A DNA stretch of 64,000 bases from Bostrychus sinensis. Its lineage: Eukaryota; Chordata; Actinopteri; Gobiiformes; Eleotridae. Below, in pieces: positions 49,860-63,950 of the stretch (positions are counted from its first letter, which is position 1; every line of letters starts with the position of its first letter). A program made the translations under genes and the position numbers. The notes under the pieces are model-generated. The model saw only the letters and a list, made by a program, of their open reading frames with translations. It made no database searches and was not told where the DNA came from. The stretch covers positions 20,108,795 through 20,172,794 of the forward strand of contig CM036258.1 of the NCBI GenBank assembly GCA_020698575.1, written 5' to 3'.

Positions 49860-50125
49860 CTGCCTGGAATTAACAAATTTTACTATTGCGAGATAGGGCC
49901 AAAGATACCAACTTCACACACACAAGGTCACTAAAAAACTATTATTATTTATAGTGTATTCTTTGCCAAAGCGGTTATGGTATGGTGAGATATAAAGGTT
50001 TTGAGACCCAATGTAGAAAGCATTTAACCATGAACTAGACAAATCACAGTTCACATTCACTTCTGGGCACTATGTTTACCATTGCAGGATAGACACAGTG
50101 CCTTGGCGTAGGTCTGCACTCTCTC
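49860..50125 (+). repeat. CCATTGCAAGATA-type repeat fragments
   Basis: Phrases such as TTTACTATTGCGAGATAGGG (from about 49,879), followed by CCAAAGATACCA, and TTTACCATTGCAGGATAGA (from 50,076), followed by CAGTGCCTTGGCGTAGGTCT, repeat those near 5,250 and 46,229 (CCATTGCAAGACAGTGCCAA). Boundaries and class unknown. Confidence 0.45.
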
Positions 50126-51782
50126 AGATTGCATCTAGTTGTTTATAATTTTTGCTATTTTGCTCCAGTGTTTGTAACCTCCTTTTCTCAAATGTGTAGA
50201 CCTGCAGACCACCGTATCGTCCTCTGAACACAGCTACACTTCAAACCAACCACTTAGAGCACTGACATGTTGATTACAGAGCACTTTTATTTGTCTGTGC
50301 AATTACTTAATCCCTCTAACCACCGCTCCCATAAACTCAACAGAAACAATGAAGTCACAAAAGTGGCATGGTAGTTGTAAACAGAGCTGACTTAGAACTG
50401 TCTACATCACTCATCATAAAGAAAAGCTAGTACCCTATAGCTTGGTTAAGTCATATGTGTTCATCAGATGTCTAAACAAGAACATGATTTACTTTTTACC
50501 TTGGGAGTTTTTTGTTTGTGGTTTTCCCAGCCCAGATCAGTCAGGCTGGAGCAGGCATGTGTTCCGACATGTTGTTTACTTATCCTTTACAAAAGTTGTC
50601 AAGCTTTCACATTGGACAGTACATACAGGAGCTTGAGCGTAGCAAACCTCACCGCCATGTCAATAGTTGCTGCATTGACTGATTATTTGACATAGACAGT
50701 GGTGTGTGTTATAACTGTGGCTGGTCACCATGCACCTCATCATAGTTTACACAGCACCATATAATAATTAGAGAGACTAAATATAAAAATCTGACTGTAA
50801 TGTAAAAAATTCCAAAGCAAATCTGGGGTTTTGTCTTGAGGGGAGTCAACAAATTTAATGCAGAGCTCTGACATCTGTCTTGCCTGAAGCGCAGTGCATT
50901 ATAGGTAACCAAGCCAAGGTTCAAATCCAGGGAAAGAGGTTGTTCTTCCTGAGGACTTAGCAGCACATTTCTATGACAAGCTTTTGAGGAAAGGTCTGGT
51001 TACATTTGAAAACAAAACGAGACACAAAAAGACTAAATATCATAAGTATGGTGGCACGTCTGAACACACAATACATGAATTGCAACTGTAATTTTGTTTT
51101 TTACACTCTGGACAATTTGCAGGTGTGGCGATCTGCAGGAAGTAGATAGAGCCTGAAAAGCTTACTCTAATCGAGCGCTGTTTCATATGGGACAAACCAA
51201 GGCCAAGAGGGAGCGGCAGAGATGCAGGCTGCCACCTTTGTTTGAATTAGGACTGGTTCACTTTAACCCAGAGGTCACTGACACCTACACGTCAGCCTTC
51301 TTTCAGCATTCATTAGCAAGGGCAACAGAATGATTTTGAGTGTTTTAACAAGAGGCTGCATGGTCACAAATAGTTTTAGCAATAACTGTTTTCAGTCTTC
51401 AAATGAGTCTGTAACTATGTAAAGCACAGAGAAAACTGCTGTTACTGAATGGCACCTGGAGGCATCAGTCAGGGCGTTGCCTTCGTATTTAGGCATTATC
51501 AAACAAAGGAGAGCACTGCACTGTCAAGAAAAGACTTAAGCAATCTTGTCTGAGCTAGACCTCACAAAACTTCTGTACTGTACAAGAAATGGAATAGAGG
51601 CTATACCTGGAAATAGTCAGTTGCATTCTCTAAGTGCCACATGATTCAATCGCTGTAAAATCTATGGCAAAAAGCCAAGCTTTGTAGGGGTGAGACTATT
51701 CACTTCCGATGTTAGCAGGTGGGCTCCTTGTTATTAAAGGCTAGCATTGTGAAAAGGAAAATTAAATACAGCCACAAGAGGT

Positions 51783-51960
51783 TACAAGCCAGCATACTCT
51801 TTGTACCACTCCCAAGCCTGGGTAAATGAAGAGGGTTGCATCACAAAGAGCATCCGGCATAATACTTATACAAAATCAGTGTGCGAATCATTGCACACTA
51901 GGAGCCAGACTTGCTGTGGCACCCCTGTAAAGGAAAAGCCAAAAAGAAAGAAAGAGACAC
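51783..51960 (+). mobile_element. Degenerate RTE-like 3' tail
   Basis: Resembles the conserved 3' end of fish RTE-type retroposons and their SINE partners: GAGGGTTGCATCACAAAGAG (51,830), then CATCCGGCATAATACTTATA, GTGCGAATCATTGCACACTA, and finally GTGGCACCCCTGTAAAGGAA with an A/G-rich end (AAGAAAGAAAGAGACA). Truncated and diverged. The assignment is from remembered consensus. Confidence 0.6.
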
Positions 51961-53469
51961 AGGAATACAAAAACGATGTCTAGAAGTATACCAAAATGGA
52001 GTCCAGGGTGGTCTAAACTTTTGAAGTATTTTGCTCCATATTGATGACAATAAACAGCTGAAAATGGCTTGGAAGACAATCCCTTACGGACATTATGCGG
52101 TTCCTTTGTTGGCTGCAGACTGGATGCAGTTTAGGAAAAGACTATGTAGGTAATAGGAGTGACATAAATAAACAAGGACTGACTACAAGAAGACAATAAT
52201 GAAAGGCTAAATTCATCCATAATGCAGCAGAAACCACTCGGGTATGTGAGTGTTGGTCGTGATCCATGCGTTGGCTAATGCATGTTGGCGCGTTGCGGGG
52301 CCACTGTAGCCATGCAGCGGCTTGTCTGGTAAGAGCAGCGGCTGCATTCCTGAGAGATTGATAATTACCAACTGAGCAACTCTTCTCTCCAAATCTGCTT
52401 TCACCCCTTTCCCCTTCTCCGCCCCATGTCCTTCCTCATGTTCTCCCTTCTGCCCAATGCAACAGCACCGTCCTGAGTACAGTGGGCCAGGACAGAGTCA
52501 CAAATAATAGCAGACGCATGACAGATATTTGGAGATAACATTATAATATGATGCTGTGTGCAATGGCTGATATTATTGTTCTTTGTGTACGTTCTCAGAA
52601 AAGCCACTATCATTTTAAGCTCTGTGGAAAGAGCACATGTTTTAGGTTACACAATGTTTGGAGAGCAATGTACATATTTGCACATTGAAATCCATTTTGT
52701 GGGAATGCAGCAAAATCTAATCTCTTACTGCTGTTGTCAAGGTTTTTATGAATAAGTAAAAAAAACTATAAAAAAGGCAACTTATACTAACCAATATGAA
52801 ATAATGAATGAATAATGAACTTTTTAAGATATAATGTTTTCTATACAAAACTTCAAAATGAATTGTCCATTTTGTCTGGTCTATGGAACCCAGTTTTATC
52901 CCTGACCTATTGTGACCCACTTTTGACAGAACCAAAGCTTTTTCTAAAGCCATAAAATAAAATGACCTGAAACTATATTCAATCTGACCACAGCCTGCTT
53001 TTATGTCCCAACTCACCAGATGAGAACCAATGATCTATAAGGTTTCCTATTTAAACTTAATTTGAAGCAAACTGTCAGGATTGTCCTGGTTTACTTCATG
53101 TACTAATTTACTTTGTTTCCTGGTTGGTTTTGCTCATAAACCATGGCACAACAAAGAAAACTGTAATTTTGCTGGCAGTGTCCGCATCCAGCTGCCAGCA
53201 GACACAGAGGCGAATCTCTGCTAAGTGTGTTGTTTGCTTTGCCTCTAGGGGTTACCAAGGGTCTCTCGTCTGGACTGCAGCAGCATAGAAGGAGCTGAAA
53301 TCCCCAGGACCGTTGAGGTGGCAGGTCAGATAGAAAGAAAAAGACTGTTATAAATGAGAGCAAACACAGCTGGACACTAATGTTTAAAAATACTTTCTGG
53401 CAATATCTATAGTTCAAAACAACAACTCCAAGTCAAGACTAAAAAATCATCATGGGGACAACCTATTTA

Positions 53470-53752
53470 CAGAGATGGACAGTGAATACTTTACTTTTGT
53501 AATTCAAAGTAATTTACTCTAGTATTTTCCGAGTACATTTTTGAGAAAGAAAATGTACTTTTATTCAACTAAAAAATCTAGTAGTAGTAATAGTAGTACT
53601 TGTAGTAGTGATAGAATTAGTAGTAGCAATAGCAGTAGTAGCAGTAGTACAGTATTGGTAGTAGTATTAATGGTGCTTTCAACAAAGTCAACTCTCAACT
53701 CATAATGTCCTATTTCTATTTTCTATTTATTCCTACCAGTAGGAAGAGTTGC

Positions 53753-53788
<36 letters not shown>

Positions 53789-53941
53789 TTTAGTAGTAGT
53801 AGTAGGAGGAGGAGGAGCAAGTACTTTCAACTTTACATTAAATGCTTTTTAAATCTTAATTAAGAAATCATTTTGTCAAGTACTTCTATTTGAGATAAAT
53901 TATTTATACTTCACCAATGCGTATAAATACTTCCACCTCTG
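53470..53941. mobile_element. Inverted-terminal element with (TAG)n cores
   Basis: Starts CAGAGATGGACAGTGAATAC and ends ATAAATACTTCCACCTCTG, which are imperfect inverted repeats. Inside are (TAG)n tracts, about 53,578-53,665 and 53,752-53,805, followed by a GGA run. Same family as the elements at 44,360 and 48,031, with a larger triplet core. Confidence 0.6.
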
Positions 53942-55213
53942 CTTATGTGCCAAATCCTCAAATGAACTTTTAAAGATCTGGATTCAAAACAAGTTTCCAA
54001 AACACACTCCATTTTGATCATGCCCCTTTGGCTATTGATCACGCGTTCCCAGACATGTAGATAAGGATGTACTGACGATTTACTCATACCTCATCTATTT
54101 CAACATATGTCCTCTCAACAGACAGGAGTTTCCCCACATTGTGCTCCTGTGTGACACCAAAACATCACTCACTCAACTTTCTCACACTTAATCATGCGTC
54201 TTAAGCAGAGTTACAACATGCCCTGTATAGGCTTCAATTGTTGCTGCAGTAATTTTCCCCTTTCCCCCTGCTTTGAGCAAATATAGACTCTCCTACCTGG
54301 CCAGGTCAGATGGCAAACCTGCGTCAACATATCCTAAATTTCCTGGCGTTTGGATCCACAATGATACCTTCTCGTGTCATCCGCTGCCCATGATATCAGT
54401 GTGTAACTCGGCCTGCACTGTTGCTTACATAACACACCTGTGATCTCCATGGGTACAAGCCCTGGCAAGGAAGACTGGCGAAGACGGAGCACCAGTATGC
54501 GACACACCCTTACTAAACAAATGGCCTCACCTACCACAGGGTACAAGAGGTAAATTTGAGGTAAAAGGCCTTAAACTTACTGGAGACTTCGCCGCTCATA
54601 AGTTTGGATTTTGATAACGGTCTGGTGCAACGTCCAAGTGGGCAAACAGACATGGAGGTCCACTCTGGATGTCTCACAAGCTCTTATGGTCTACATTTTA
54701 GTACAGTCATTGACTGAAACTTATTAAAACAAGTGTCAGAGCACATGCTGTCAAGGAATCATGTTCATGGGTCAGTGACGGCAAGCACAATACCAGTAGT
54801 CTTCATTGTCATAAAGCTGAAAGAAGCACTATAGGTCTTAAATTACCTTTGCTTAGGATCCCTCAAGGCCATGCTAAGCAAATCTCCCACACCTAATTTT
54901 CCATGCATGCTTATACACAGCAACAATTTGGGCTATAAGAAACTAGAGATTTTTTTATGCTACAAATGGAGCTTATGGGCATATGGGCTACTGTTAAATC
55001 GTCACGGGCATGTTTTATTAGCATGGCATAAAAAGATAATTCATATATTATCAAACACTATGTAAAGGAATTCAAATTTAGAGTTGAAGCAGATATTGTC
55101 AGTGCTAAGTGAAGGAAGTTGCTTAGGTCATCCTAATCACACAAAACTAAAGCTTCTTTAAAAACTGTCTTCTTTTGCTTTGAGAAAACAGACAACAATA
55201 CGAATAAACTTAC

Positions 55214-55605
55214 TTTTTTCTTCTTAAGATTTCTGGTCCCTGTGGTTCGTCTCACCCCCTCTCCATCGGAATCCTTGTTCTGGTGCCGTCTTTCCCAAAC
55301 TTTTCACTGTCCAAACTTCAGGTGAACCATTTCCGTGAAGAGCGCTTCTGAGAAGAGACAGAGCCGTGTGTTTGCTCGCGGGCTGCCTACTGCCACAGCT
55401 TCCGTATGGAGACAGACACTGAAGTGACTTTTCCTGCGTTTCGAGTTCGAGTGAGCAGCGCAGAAGTGGCCCACACGGCGCAGGGTGACGGGAAGTACCG
55501 TCGCTGCTGCTGCGGCTGTTGCTGCGGCGGAGGCGCGGGTCCCACCTGGAGGAGGATGGGCGCGCGCAGGTGAGAGCAGGCGGCCAGGGCTGTGGGGACA
55601 TCTAG
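55214..55605 (-). other. nhsl3: nhsl3 non-coding first exon and GC-rich promoter
   Basis: A CpG-rich block ends at a consensus donor (GTAAGT, 55,213 downward). In the frame used by nhsl3 there is a TGA about 90 nt before the donor and no ATG after it, so translation would start at 46,786. A different frame carries a 125-codon open frame from 55,601 to 55,224. If the transcript includes its ATG, this would be a long upstream ORF. The transcription start is not fixed. Confidence 0.55.
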
Positions 55606-55809
55606 TGGTAGGATAGCCTAACTGCAGATAATAAGTAAACCGGCCATTGTTTGCATAGTATTAGTCCTAGATATAGACATACAGAGTAATAATATTATCA
55701 TTTATATCTGTATAATATAATTTTATATTTATTTTAAGGTTCACTTACTAGCCTAATTTAAATGCGCTTAATCCACTGCTTCTTTTGGTGGTACTTGGGA
55801 GTCTTTTGC

Positions 55810-56048
55810 AGTTCAAGCCCTGATTTAGATTTATTCCTGTTTTAGTTCAGGCTAGACCTGGTTTAGTTCTCTTTTAGACCTGTTTTTTAGTCCTAGTTTT
55901 AGTTCTGGTTTAGACCTAGTTTTCTCCTGGTTTAATTCCTGTTTAGTATCATTTTAGTCCTGGTTTAGCTCTGTCATTGAAATGGTAGCCTATTTAGCCA
56001 AATGTTTTCTGAGATGGTGCTTGGTGTGAAAAGTTTGAGAATCTCTGG
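55810..56048 (+). repeat. Second TTTAGTCCTGG-type repeat copy
   Basis: Degenerate TTTTAGTCCTGGTTTAG units run to about 55,975 and are followed by an AGTTTGAGAATCTCTGG tail at 56,032-56,048. This matches the layout at 1,230-1,508. It lies between the divergent nhsl3 and sync genes. Confidence 0.6.
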
Positions 56049-56965
56049 TCTATTGTATACACTAGCAGCCTACTGTCCTGTGATTTTATTTTTTATAGTT
56101 CTACTAAATAAAGCATTACTTTAAGGCCTTGGTGATTTTTTTTTTATTACTAATGAATGTTTTTCCAGATGGCCTATGTTGTGTACATGATCTTTATTTG
56201 AAGCTTCTTACATCTATACACCATCTGTAGTTTAGATATTCTATATAAATATTCAGAACAATCCTGACTGGACTATTTTTTAAGTTATATGACTGACCGC
56301 TTTAAAAATACGTTGAGAAAAAAAATTTATATATAAAATATATATAAACGTACAACATATAAATGAGGCTACTTTTCTATTTCTTTAGTACTTGGGTATA
56401 TATGAGGAAATTTACAGTGTGAATTCTCACTCTGCAAGTTTTGTAGAATTACCTGGCTGTGTACAACATACCATATCCTACCTTAACTTGTAACCATATG
56501 GAATTCCCTGTAGTGCTTGCACAGTTGTAGAAATAACTCTGATATTCATAGAGATATGTACATTTGTGATTATGTTTAGATAAGGTATACCAACAGAAAC
56601 TTTACACCTTTTTCATCTGCCTGTCCAATCACATTTTCAGCCCCATATACCTGTGTAAACAGTGTCTGTTCCTGTTCAATGATAAACTGCATGCAAAGTT
56701 TTAAAACAAATTCTGTCTTCTGTGAACCATGCAAAACATGCAGTCAACAGATCTAAATGAGGCACAAGCTATTAAAAGACACGTGCAAATACTTGCCCAT
56801 AGTGCAGTTAAGTAGAAATCATAAAATGATTATTACTTCAACAATATTCACACACTTCCATTTAGTAAACAGCTATGAACCAGTATAAATATAGCCCCTG
56901 GTGTGGTGAGGCATGTAGGCCAGTCTAAGCTCCGAGCTGACACAGTTTATGCCCCCATGTGGGGG

Positions 56966-57099
56966 TATAAAAGTCCTCCTCTAAATCCAGATATAGTGTT
57001 TCCCTAGTGGTTCCAGTGTTATTAATAACAAAGTGTTTTCTTCCAGACGGCTTGTCTTCAGGCTAAGAAAGCAGATTGCTCTGTCATCTCTTGAATAAA
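56966..57099 (+). promoter_or_regulatory. sync: sync core promoter (TATA box) and leader exon
   Basis: TATAAAA at 56,966-56,972 sits in GGGGGTATAAAAGTCC, a strong TATA box. Transcription would start near 57,000. The leader exon would end at 57,099 before GTAAGT, with an acceptor at 57,205-57,206. A TATA promoter suits a tissue-restricted (muscle) gene and contrasts with the GC-rich nhsl3 and rbbp4 promoters. Confidence 0.65.
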
Positions 57100-57231
57100 G
57101 TAAGTTTTACTTTTACTTTTATTAACATTGATAAGATTTCAAGACATTCACCTTAGTTGTTTTGTTTTGATTAACAAACAAGCTATATCGCTTTGCTTTT
57201 TTGTAGTTTGAATCTTGTCATAGACCTGAAA

Positions 57232-59281
57232 ATGGAGGATTTGCAGAAAAATACACTCAATACTCGCAATCCATATGAGAATGTTACAAACATTGCTCAA
57301 GGGGCAAACATTCATCACATCTCAGTTCAAACTGACTGCACGGACATTGACAAGTTGGGCCAGATTTTTGAGTGCTGCATTGAGGAAGTGACTCGTCTGG
57401 AGATGCAAAGAGACAGGCTCATAGAAGAGCTCACCCAGCTGCAAGAGCCCATGATGCAGGTAGTGAGGCACCTGAGAGGGACGCTGGAGGAGACACAGAG
57501 GCTGCTCACACTGGCTCAGCTGGATTATATCACTGTGTGTGAGGATGTGCAGCAGGTAAAGAGAAAACTGTTTGCTGCGGCAAGAGACTCCATCCAGAGC
57601 CAAGTAACACTTGCAGCGCATGAATATGAAGTTGCTCAGTCCAATGTTACACAGGTATCATTTCATGTTTTTTACAATACAATAAAAATAATAATGCTTT
57701 CCTCCATAAGCCACAAACCTTTATTTAACCTAGTTATTAGTAATCCCTAAAAATTCTATTCTATGTTTAAAACTTCATTGTAAACGTTGAATACTTTTTG
57801 TGGAATTGCAGCACAGTAAAATTGTGTGTAAAATTGTTATTACTACTGTTGCTGCTGCTCCAGCAACTGTTACTATTACTACTGTCCCCAAAACAGTCGA
57901 ATCCGGGTCCGGGATCCTCAGAATGTACTCATACTGTACAATTTCTTCAAAAATGTAATGAATTAAATTACCTGACCTAAAGTATTTTTTTACTTTCCAC
58001 CACTGAGTATTATAAATTGAGGTCTAAATGTTTTTAATCATGTGCTGTACGATAAGATAAGATAAAACTTTACTGTCTGTAAAATTGACATTTGGTTTAC
58101 ACATCTGCAACATAGCCCAGAGACATAAAAACATTCATCATTCATTCATCATAAAAAAGAAAGGCTAGGGTTGTGGTATACAGTGTTCATGTGGTCTTCC
58201 TCTTGTTCAGCAGTGTGATGGAGTATGGCACAAAGCAATTTGTATATTTATTCCTTCTGCAGCTGGGCACTTGAAAATGCCTCCCACAAGGCAAAAGTTC
58301 AAAATTCCTATTCAAAACATGATCTGATTCTGTAGAGATTTTATTTGCCATGTAATGTGTAAAGTTGACATGTTGTTTTCTAATTTGTGTTAATTGTATT
58401 ACACAACAAAATTTCTCTAAATCTACTGGACATCAAGCTTGTGTCCAGAAGATTTAGAGAAATTTTGTTGTGTATTTGTCAATCTGGATGTGTAACCATG
58501 AACCTACATGGATTAATTGTTAATTGTATTGATTTGAGGTAACTGCCACTTTCCACAGGAGGAGCTTAAAGCCACCATTGAAAGTCTAACAGAGGAGATG
58601 TCAGAACTAAAAAAAAAACACCAAGACCAAATCAGCCTCCTAAAGAGACAGTCCAGCAAGCCCAGGTCCAGGACCATGAGTGACAGTGTCAGTCTGTGTC
58701 GCCAGGCTTCTCTCCGGCTACAGCGCAGACTCAGCGGCAGTCTGAAGTCACTAGAGAGCTGGTATGAGCCTCACCTCATAGCCCTGCTCAAAAGGAGGCA
58801 AATCGGAGAGGCTTCTCTTAAGAAGTACCGGGAGCAGGCCACAGATCTGAGGGCTCAGCTGGGGCCGCTCAGGGAGGACGTCCTGACACTGGAGATGCAG
58901 AGAGCTTCACTGAAGCAGAGGATAGGCCTAATGGAAGCAGATAGGGAGCAGAACTTAACCCAACACAAGGTACAGTGACAGCAAGTGATTTAGTATCAGT
59001 ATCAGTTTGATGAGCTAAAGTCAATGTGTTTTTTAAATACAGGAAAATGTGAAGAAATTGAAGGGGGTATTAAATGACCTCGAAGTCGAGTTTGAAACTC
59101 AGAGAAACTCAAAGAAAATATTAGAAGAACTTAAGGATGGCTTAACTAAAGAGCTCACATTTCTCAGGTACTTTCATGTGTACTGATAAGACTGCAGAGA
59201 ACTGAACAGATGTTAACTTATGAATCTGGACTTTACAGAGGGGAGGAGGAACTTGGTGAAACTACAATAGAAGAAAACTAG
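57232..59281 (+). CDS. sync: Syncoilin, muscle intermediate-filament protein
   Basis: Atypical intermediate-filament protein that binds alpha-dystrobrevin and desmin at the sarcolemma and neuromuscular junction. Coding exons 57232-57654, 58559-58969, 59043-59167, 59239-59281, phases agree; 333 residues against about 482 in human. Most of the length is heptad-like coiled coil: FECCIEEVTRLEMQRDRLIE, EELKATIESLTEEMSELKKK, LREDVLTLEMQRASLKQRI, KLKGVLNDLEVEFETQ. The head is short, explaining part of the size difference. ATG at 57,232 (MEDLQKN) is chosen because it lies 25 nt inside the first spliced coding exon; the longer frame from 57,193 runs through the intron. Identity rests on the coiled-coil character and the conserved rbbp4-sync-nhsl3 order more than on a unique motif. 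Confidence 0.8.
57808..58005. repeat. Truncated AAGTACT-type element in sync intron 2
   Basis: Ends TTTACTTTCCACCACTG like the copy at 48,352 and has an ACT/GCT triplet core at about 57,838-57,890. The left end is indistinct. Confidence 0.45.
58388..58530. other. Near-perfect long hairpin between direct repeats
   Basis: Two 32-bp arms (58,401-58,432 and 58,442-58,473) are reverse complements with one mismatch, separated by the 9-nt loop TCAAGCTTG. The direct repeat TGTTAATTGTATT occurs at 58,388-58,400, right at the left arm, and at 58,518-58,530, 44 bp past the right arm. It lies in sync intron 2, just before exon 3. Confidence 0.85.
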
Positions 59282-59386
59282 CTACTTCCCATTTCCTATG
59301 GATATTGGTAAAGACATTCTTAGACAAGTACCTAATGTCCTAACTGTAAAAAAAAACTAAAAAACTGATGTTAGTTATAGTAACAA

Positions 59387-59496
59387 AATAAAAATGTACC
59401 CCATCATACTCTATTGAAATACATAATATAGGGAACTTTTATAATGCGGGGGGGGGAGGGGGGCAATTACAACCAAATATTGTAAATACCTTTATT
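59387..59496. terminator. Convergent sync/rbbp4 3' ends with G9-A-G6 tract
   Basis: sync poly(A) signal AATAAA at 59,387-59,392 (+). rbbp4 signal AATAAA on the minus strand (TTTATT at 59,491-59,496). Between them, 59,448-59,463, is G9-A-G6, which contains the GGGGGAGGGGG (MAZ) element known to pause polymerase and aid 3'-end formation between close genes. Its orientation matches sync transcription. Confidence 0.6.
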
Positions 59497-59963
59497 CTGA
59501 ATATACTTAAGTACACACAAAATCAGATGCAGCACAGAAACAAATGTGAAGACATACACAGACAGTCTCAAGAGCTTCTACTAAGCAAGGAATCAAAATG
59601 AAACCTACAGTATGTACAATTTTATAGTGCTATTATGGGAGGGGGTTAACTCTGTAAAAAGGGTTTCAGAAAACTAAATTTGAGTATAGATGAAAGAAAA
59701 AAAATAATCAAATGAGCACAGTGTGACATTTCTGTGTTATCCAGTATAGAAACTGGGAGTGTGAAATTCTAATGTTTCTAAAAGTCTGACTGTGCAGATC
59801 TTATTTAAATACTTCACAACATGATGACAATGCAGCTCTCATTCTTTTAATTTTCTACAAAATCTCAGCTGCCCAAAATGTATATTTAAAAGACACAACT
59901 GCTTTAGTAAAAATGGACCTAGTTTCAACAAGCAGCTCAAGAGAAGAGATGTGAAGACTGGAT

Positions 59964-62485
<2,522 letters not shown>

Positions 62486-62762
62486 TGTACCACGGCAAAG
62501 AAGGTAAGACCAAAAAGTATATTTTATAGAGAGCGCTCAGAGAACAGCACGGAGGCTTGCAATGGCGCCAACTCCATGGAACGCAGCGAACCAATCACCG
62601 GCCGCAGAGCATACCGGAAGTTATCATCGCCAGACGCCACACTTCCGGACTCATCATGGTGCGCTGTGGTAGATTTTAGCTTTAGGTGTTACCTGTGTTG
62701 ATGTAGCCTCTTCTCTCATTATGCTCGCATTTAGTCTTTACTGATGCACTGGAACCTTAACA
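62486..62762. promoter_or_regulatory. rbbp4 / zbtb8os bidirectional promoter
   Basis: Only 277 bp separate the two start codons. It holds CCAAT (62,591-62,595) and two opposed ETS motifs, ACCGGAAGT (62,613-62,621) and ACTTCCGG (62,641-62,648). There is no TATA box and GC content is raised. This composition is typical of bidirectional housekeeping promoters. Confidence 0.75.
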
Positions 62763-63950
62763 ATGGACGACCGTGTACTGGATCTGACTGACGAACAGAA
62801 AGCTATCAAATCTAAATACCCACCTATCAACAAGAAATATGAATGTGAGTCGTAAAAGTTATAGACCAGCACTGTACTTACTTGGTTTAACAGTTGATTT
62901 CATCATCTCAGCAGCCTTTGCTAAAGATGTAAAAACACGTAGACAAACTGTCCTATATTTATTATATACTTTTTTTTTTCACTTTATCCCTTGTGATCAT
63001 TTCAGACCTGGACCATACAGCAGATGTACAGTGAGTATGGTTTTATTTTTCAGACCCCTTGTCTTTTCATACATTGATACAGGTCGATTGAGAACTTAGT
63101 TTATGTATTTTTTCTTTAAGAATACATTCTTGGGGAGACACTATGGAGGAAGCCTTTGAGCAGTGTGTTATGGGCATGTTTGGGTACATGACGGACACAG
63201 AAACAGTGGAACCACTTGACACTGTAGAAGTGGAGTCAGAGGGTAAATTAACCAGTCAGTTTAACAACACAAACATTCACAATAACATTACTGATTACTT
63301 TGCTTTAAATAAAACATGATTTATTTTTATACAAGGTGAAGACATGGAGTCTTTGCTCTTCCACTTTTTGGATGACTGGTTGTATAAGTTTTGTGCGGAT
63401 CTCTTCTTCATCCCCAGGGTTAGTAATCACTCAGGAGAAAAAAATAAAAATAAAACACAAGCAATTCACTACAGAATCTCTGTTTCTATTGCTAAATGTG
63501 TTATCATGTGTATCGCTTTAATTTAAAATGGTCCAGTTTGTTTATTTAAATACTTCATATGTGGTAATGTACTCCTATTGTTGTGTGTATGCTTCAGGAA
63601 GTCAAGGTATTGCACATTGACAGACTGCACTTCAGAATCCGCTCTATTGGGTCAGTAATAGCTACAGTATTGTAGTAAACTGGCAATTTGGTCCGCTTCT
63701 ACAAATACAGTAAAAATTGTTTTTGTTTTTTCTTAAAAGGTGGGGTGAAGAATTTTCTGTGGAAAAACATCCACAGGTAAACTATAAAAAAAAAAAATAA
63801 ATTAAAAAGTTGCAATAATAAAATATACCAGTATTCTGTATCTGATCTTCCGTATCGTTTCAGGGAACTGAGGTGAAAGCTATCACCTACTCTGCAATGC
63901 AGATTTATGATAAGGAAAAACCAGAGATATTTGCAATTATTGATATTTGA
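62763..63950 (+). CDS. zbtb8os: Archease, tRNA-ligase cofactor
   Basis: Activator of the RTCB tRNA-splicing ligase complex; it helps guanylylation and multiple turnover, and so acts in tRNA and XBP1 mRNA ligation. Seven exons: 62763-62844, 63006-63030 (25-nt microexon), 63121-63242, 63336-63418, 63598-63650, 63740-63776, 63864-63950, phases agree; 162 residues (human 167). Family marks: YLDHTADVQIHSWG with the metal-coordinating Asp, EAFEQCVMGMFGYMTD, ESLLFHFLDDWLYKF, KAITYSAMQIY and the C-terminal IIDI ending in the conserved acidic residue. Complete within the window. The poly(A) signal lies beyond or is not visible. Confidence 0.96.

Larger units (their letters stand above)
46811..55213. 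other. nhsl3 5' intron, no other gene
   Basis: This 8.4-kb intron separates the non-coding first exon (donor at 55,213) from the exon at 46,492-46,810 (acceptor CCTCAG). It contains the repeat elements listed separately and otherwise AT-rich DNA. An imperfect 10-bp hairpin ATCTAAAATC/GATTTTAGAT lies at 49,061-49,083. None of the short open frames has coding support. Confidence 0.6.

Noticed and set aside
57193..57750. 185-codon single-exon ORF at sync
   Set aside because: Starts upstream of the acceptor at 57,206 and ends in intron 2. Splicing at 57,654 joins it to the coiled-coil exons.
58388..58530. CRISPR-like or bacterial terminator interpretation of the hairpin
   Set aside because: The genome is vertebrate, there is a single hairpin with no spacer array, and it lies in a spliced intron.
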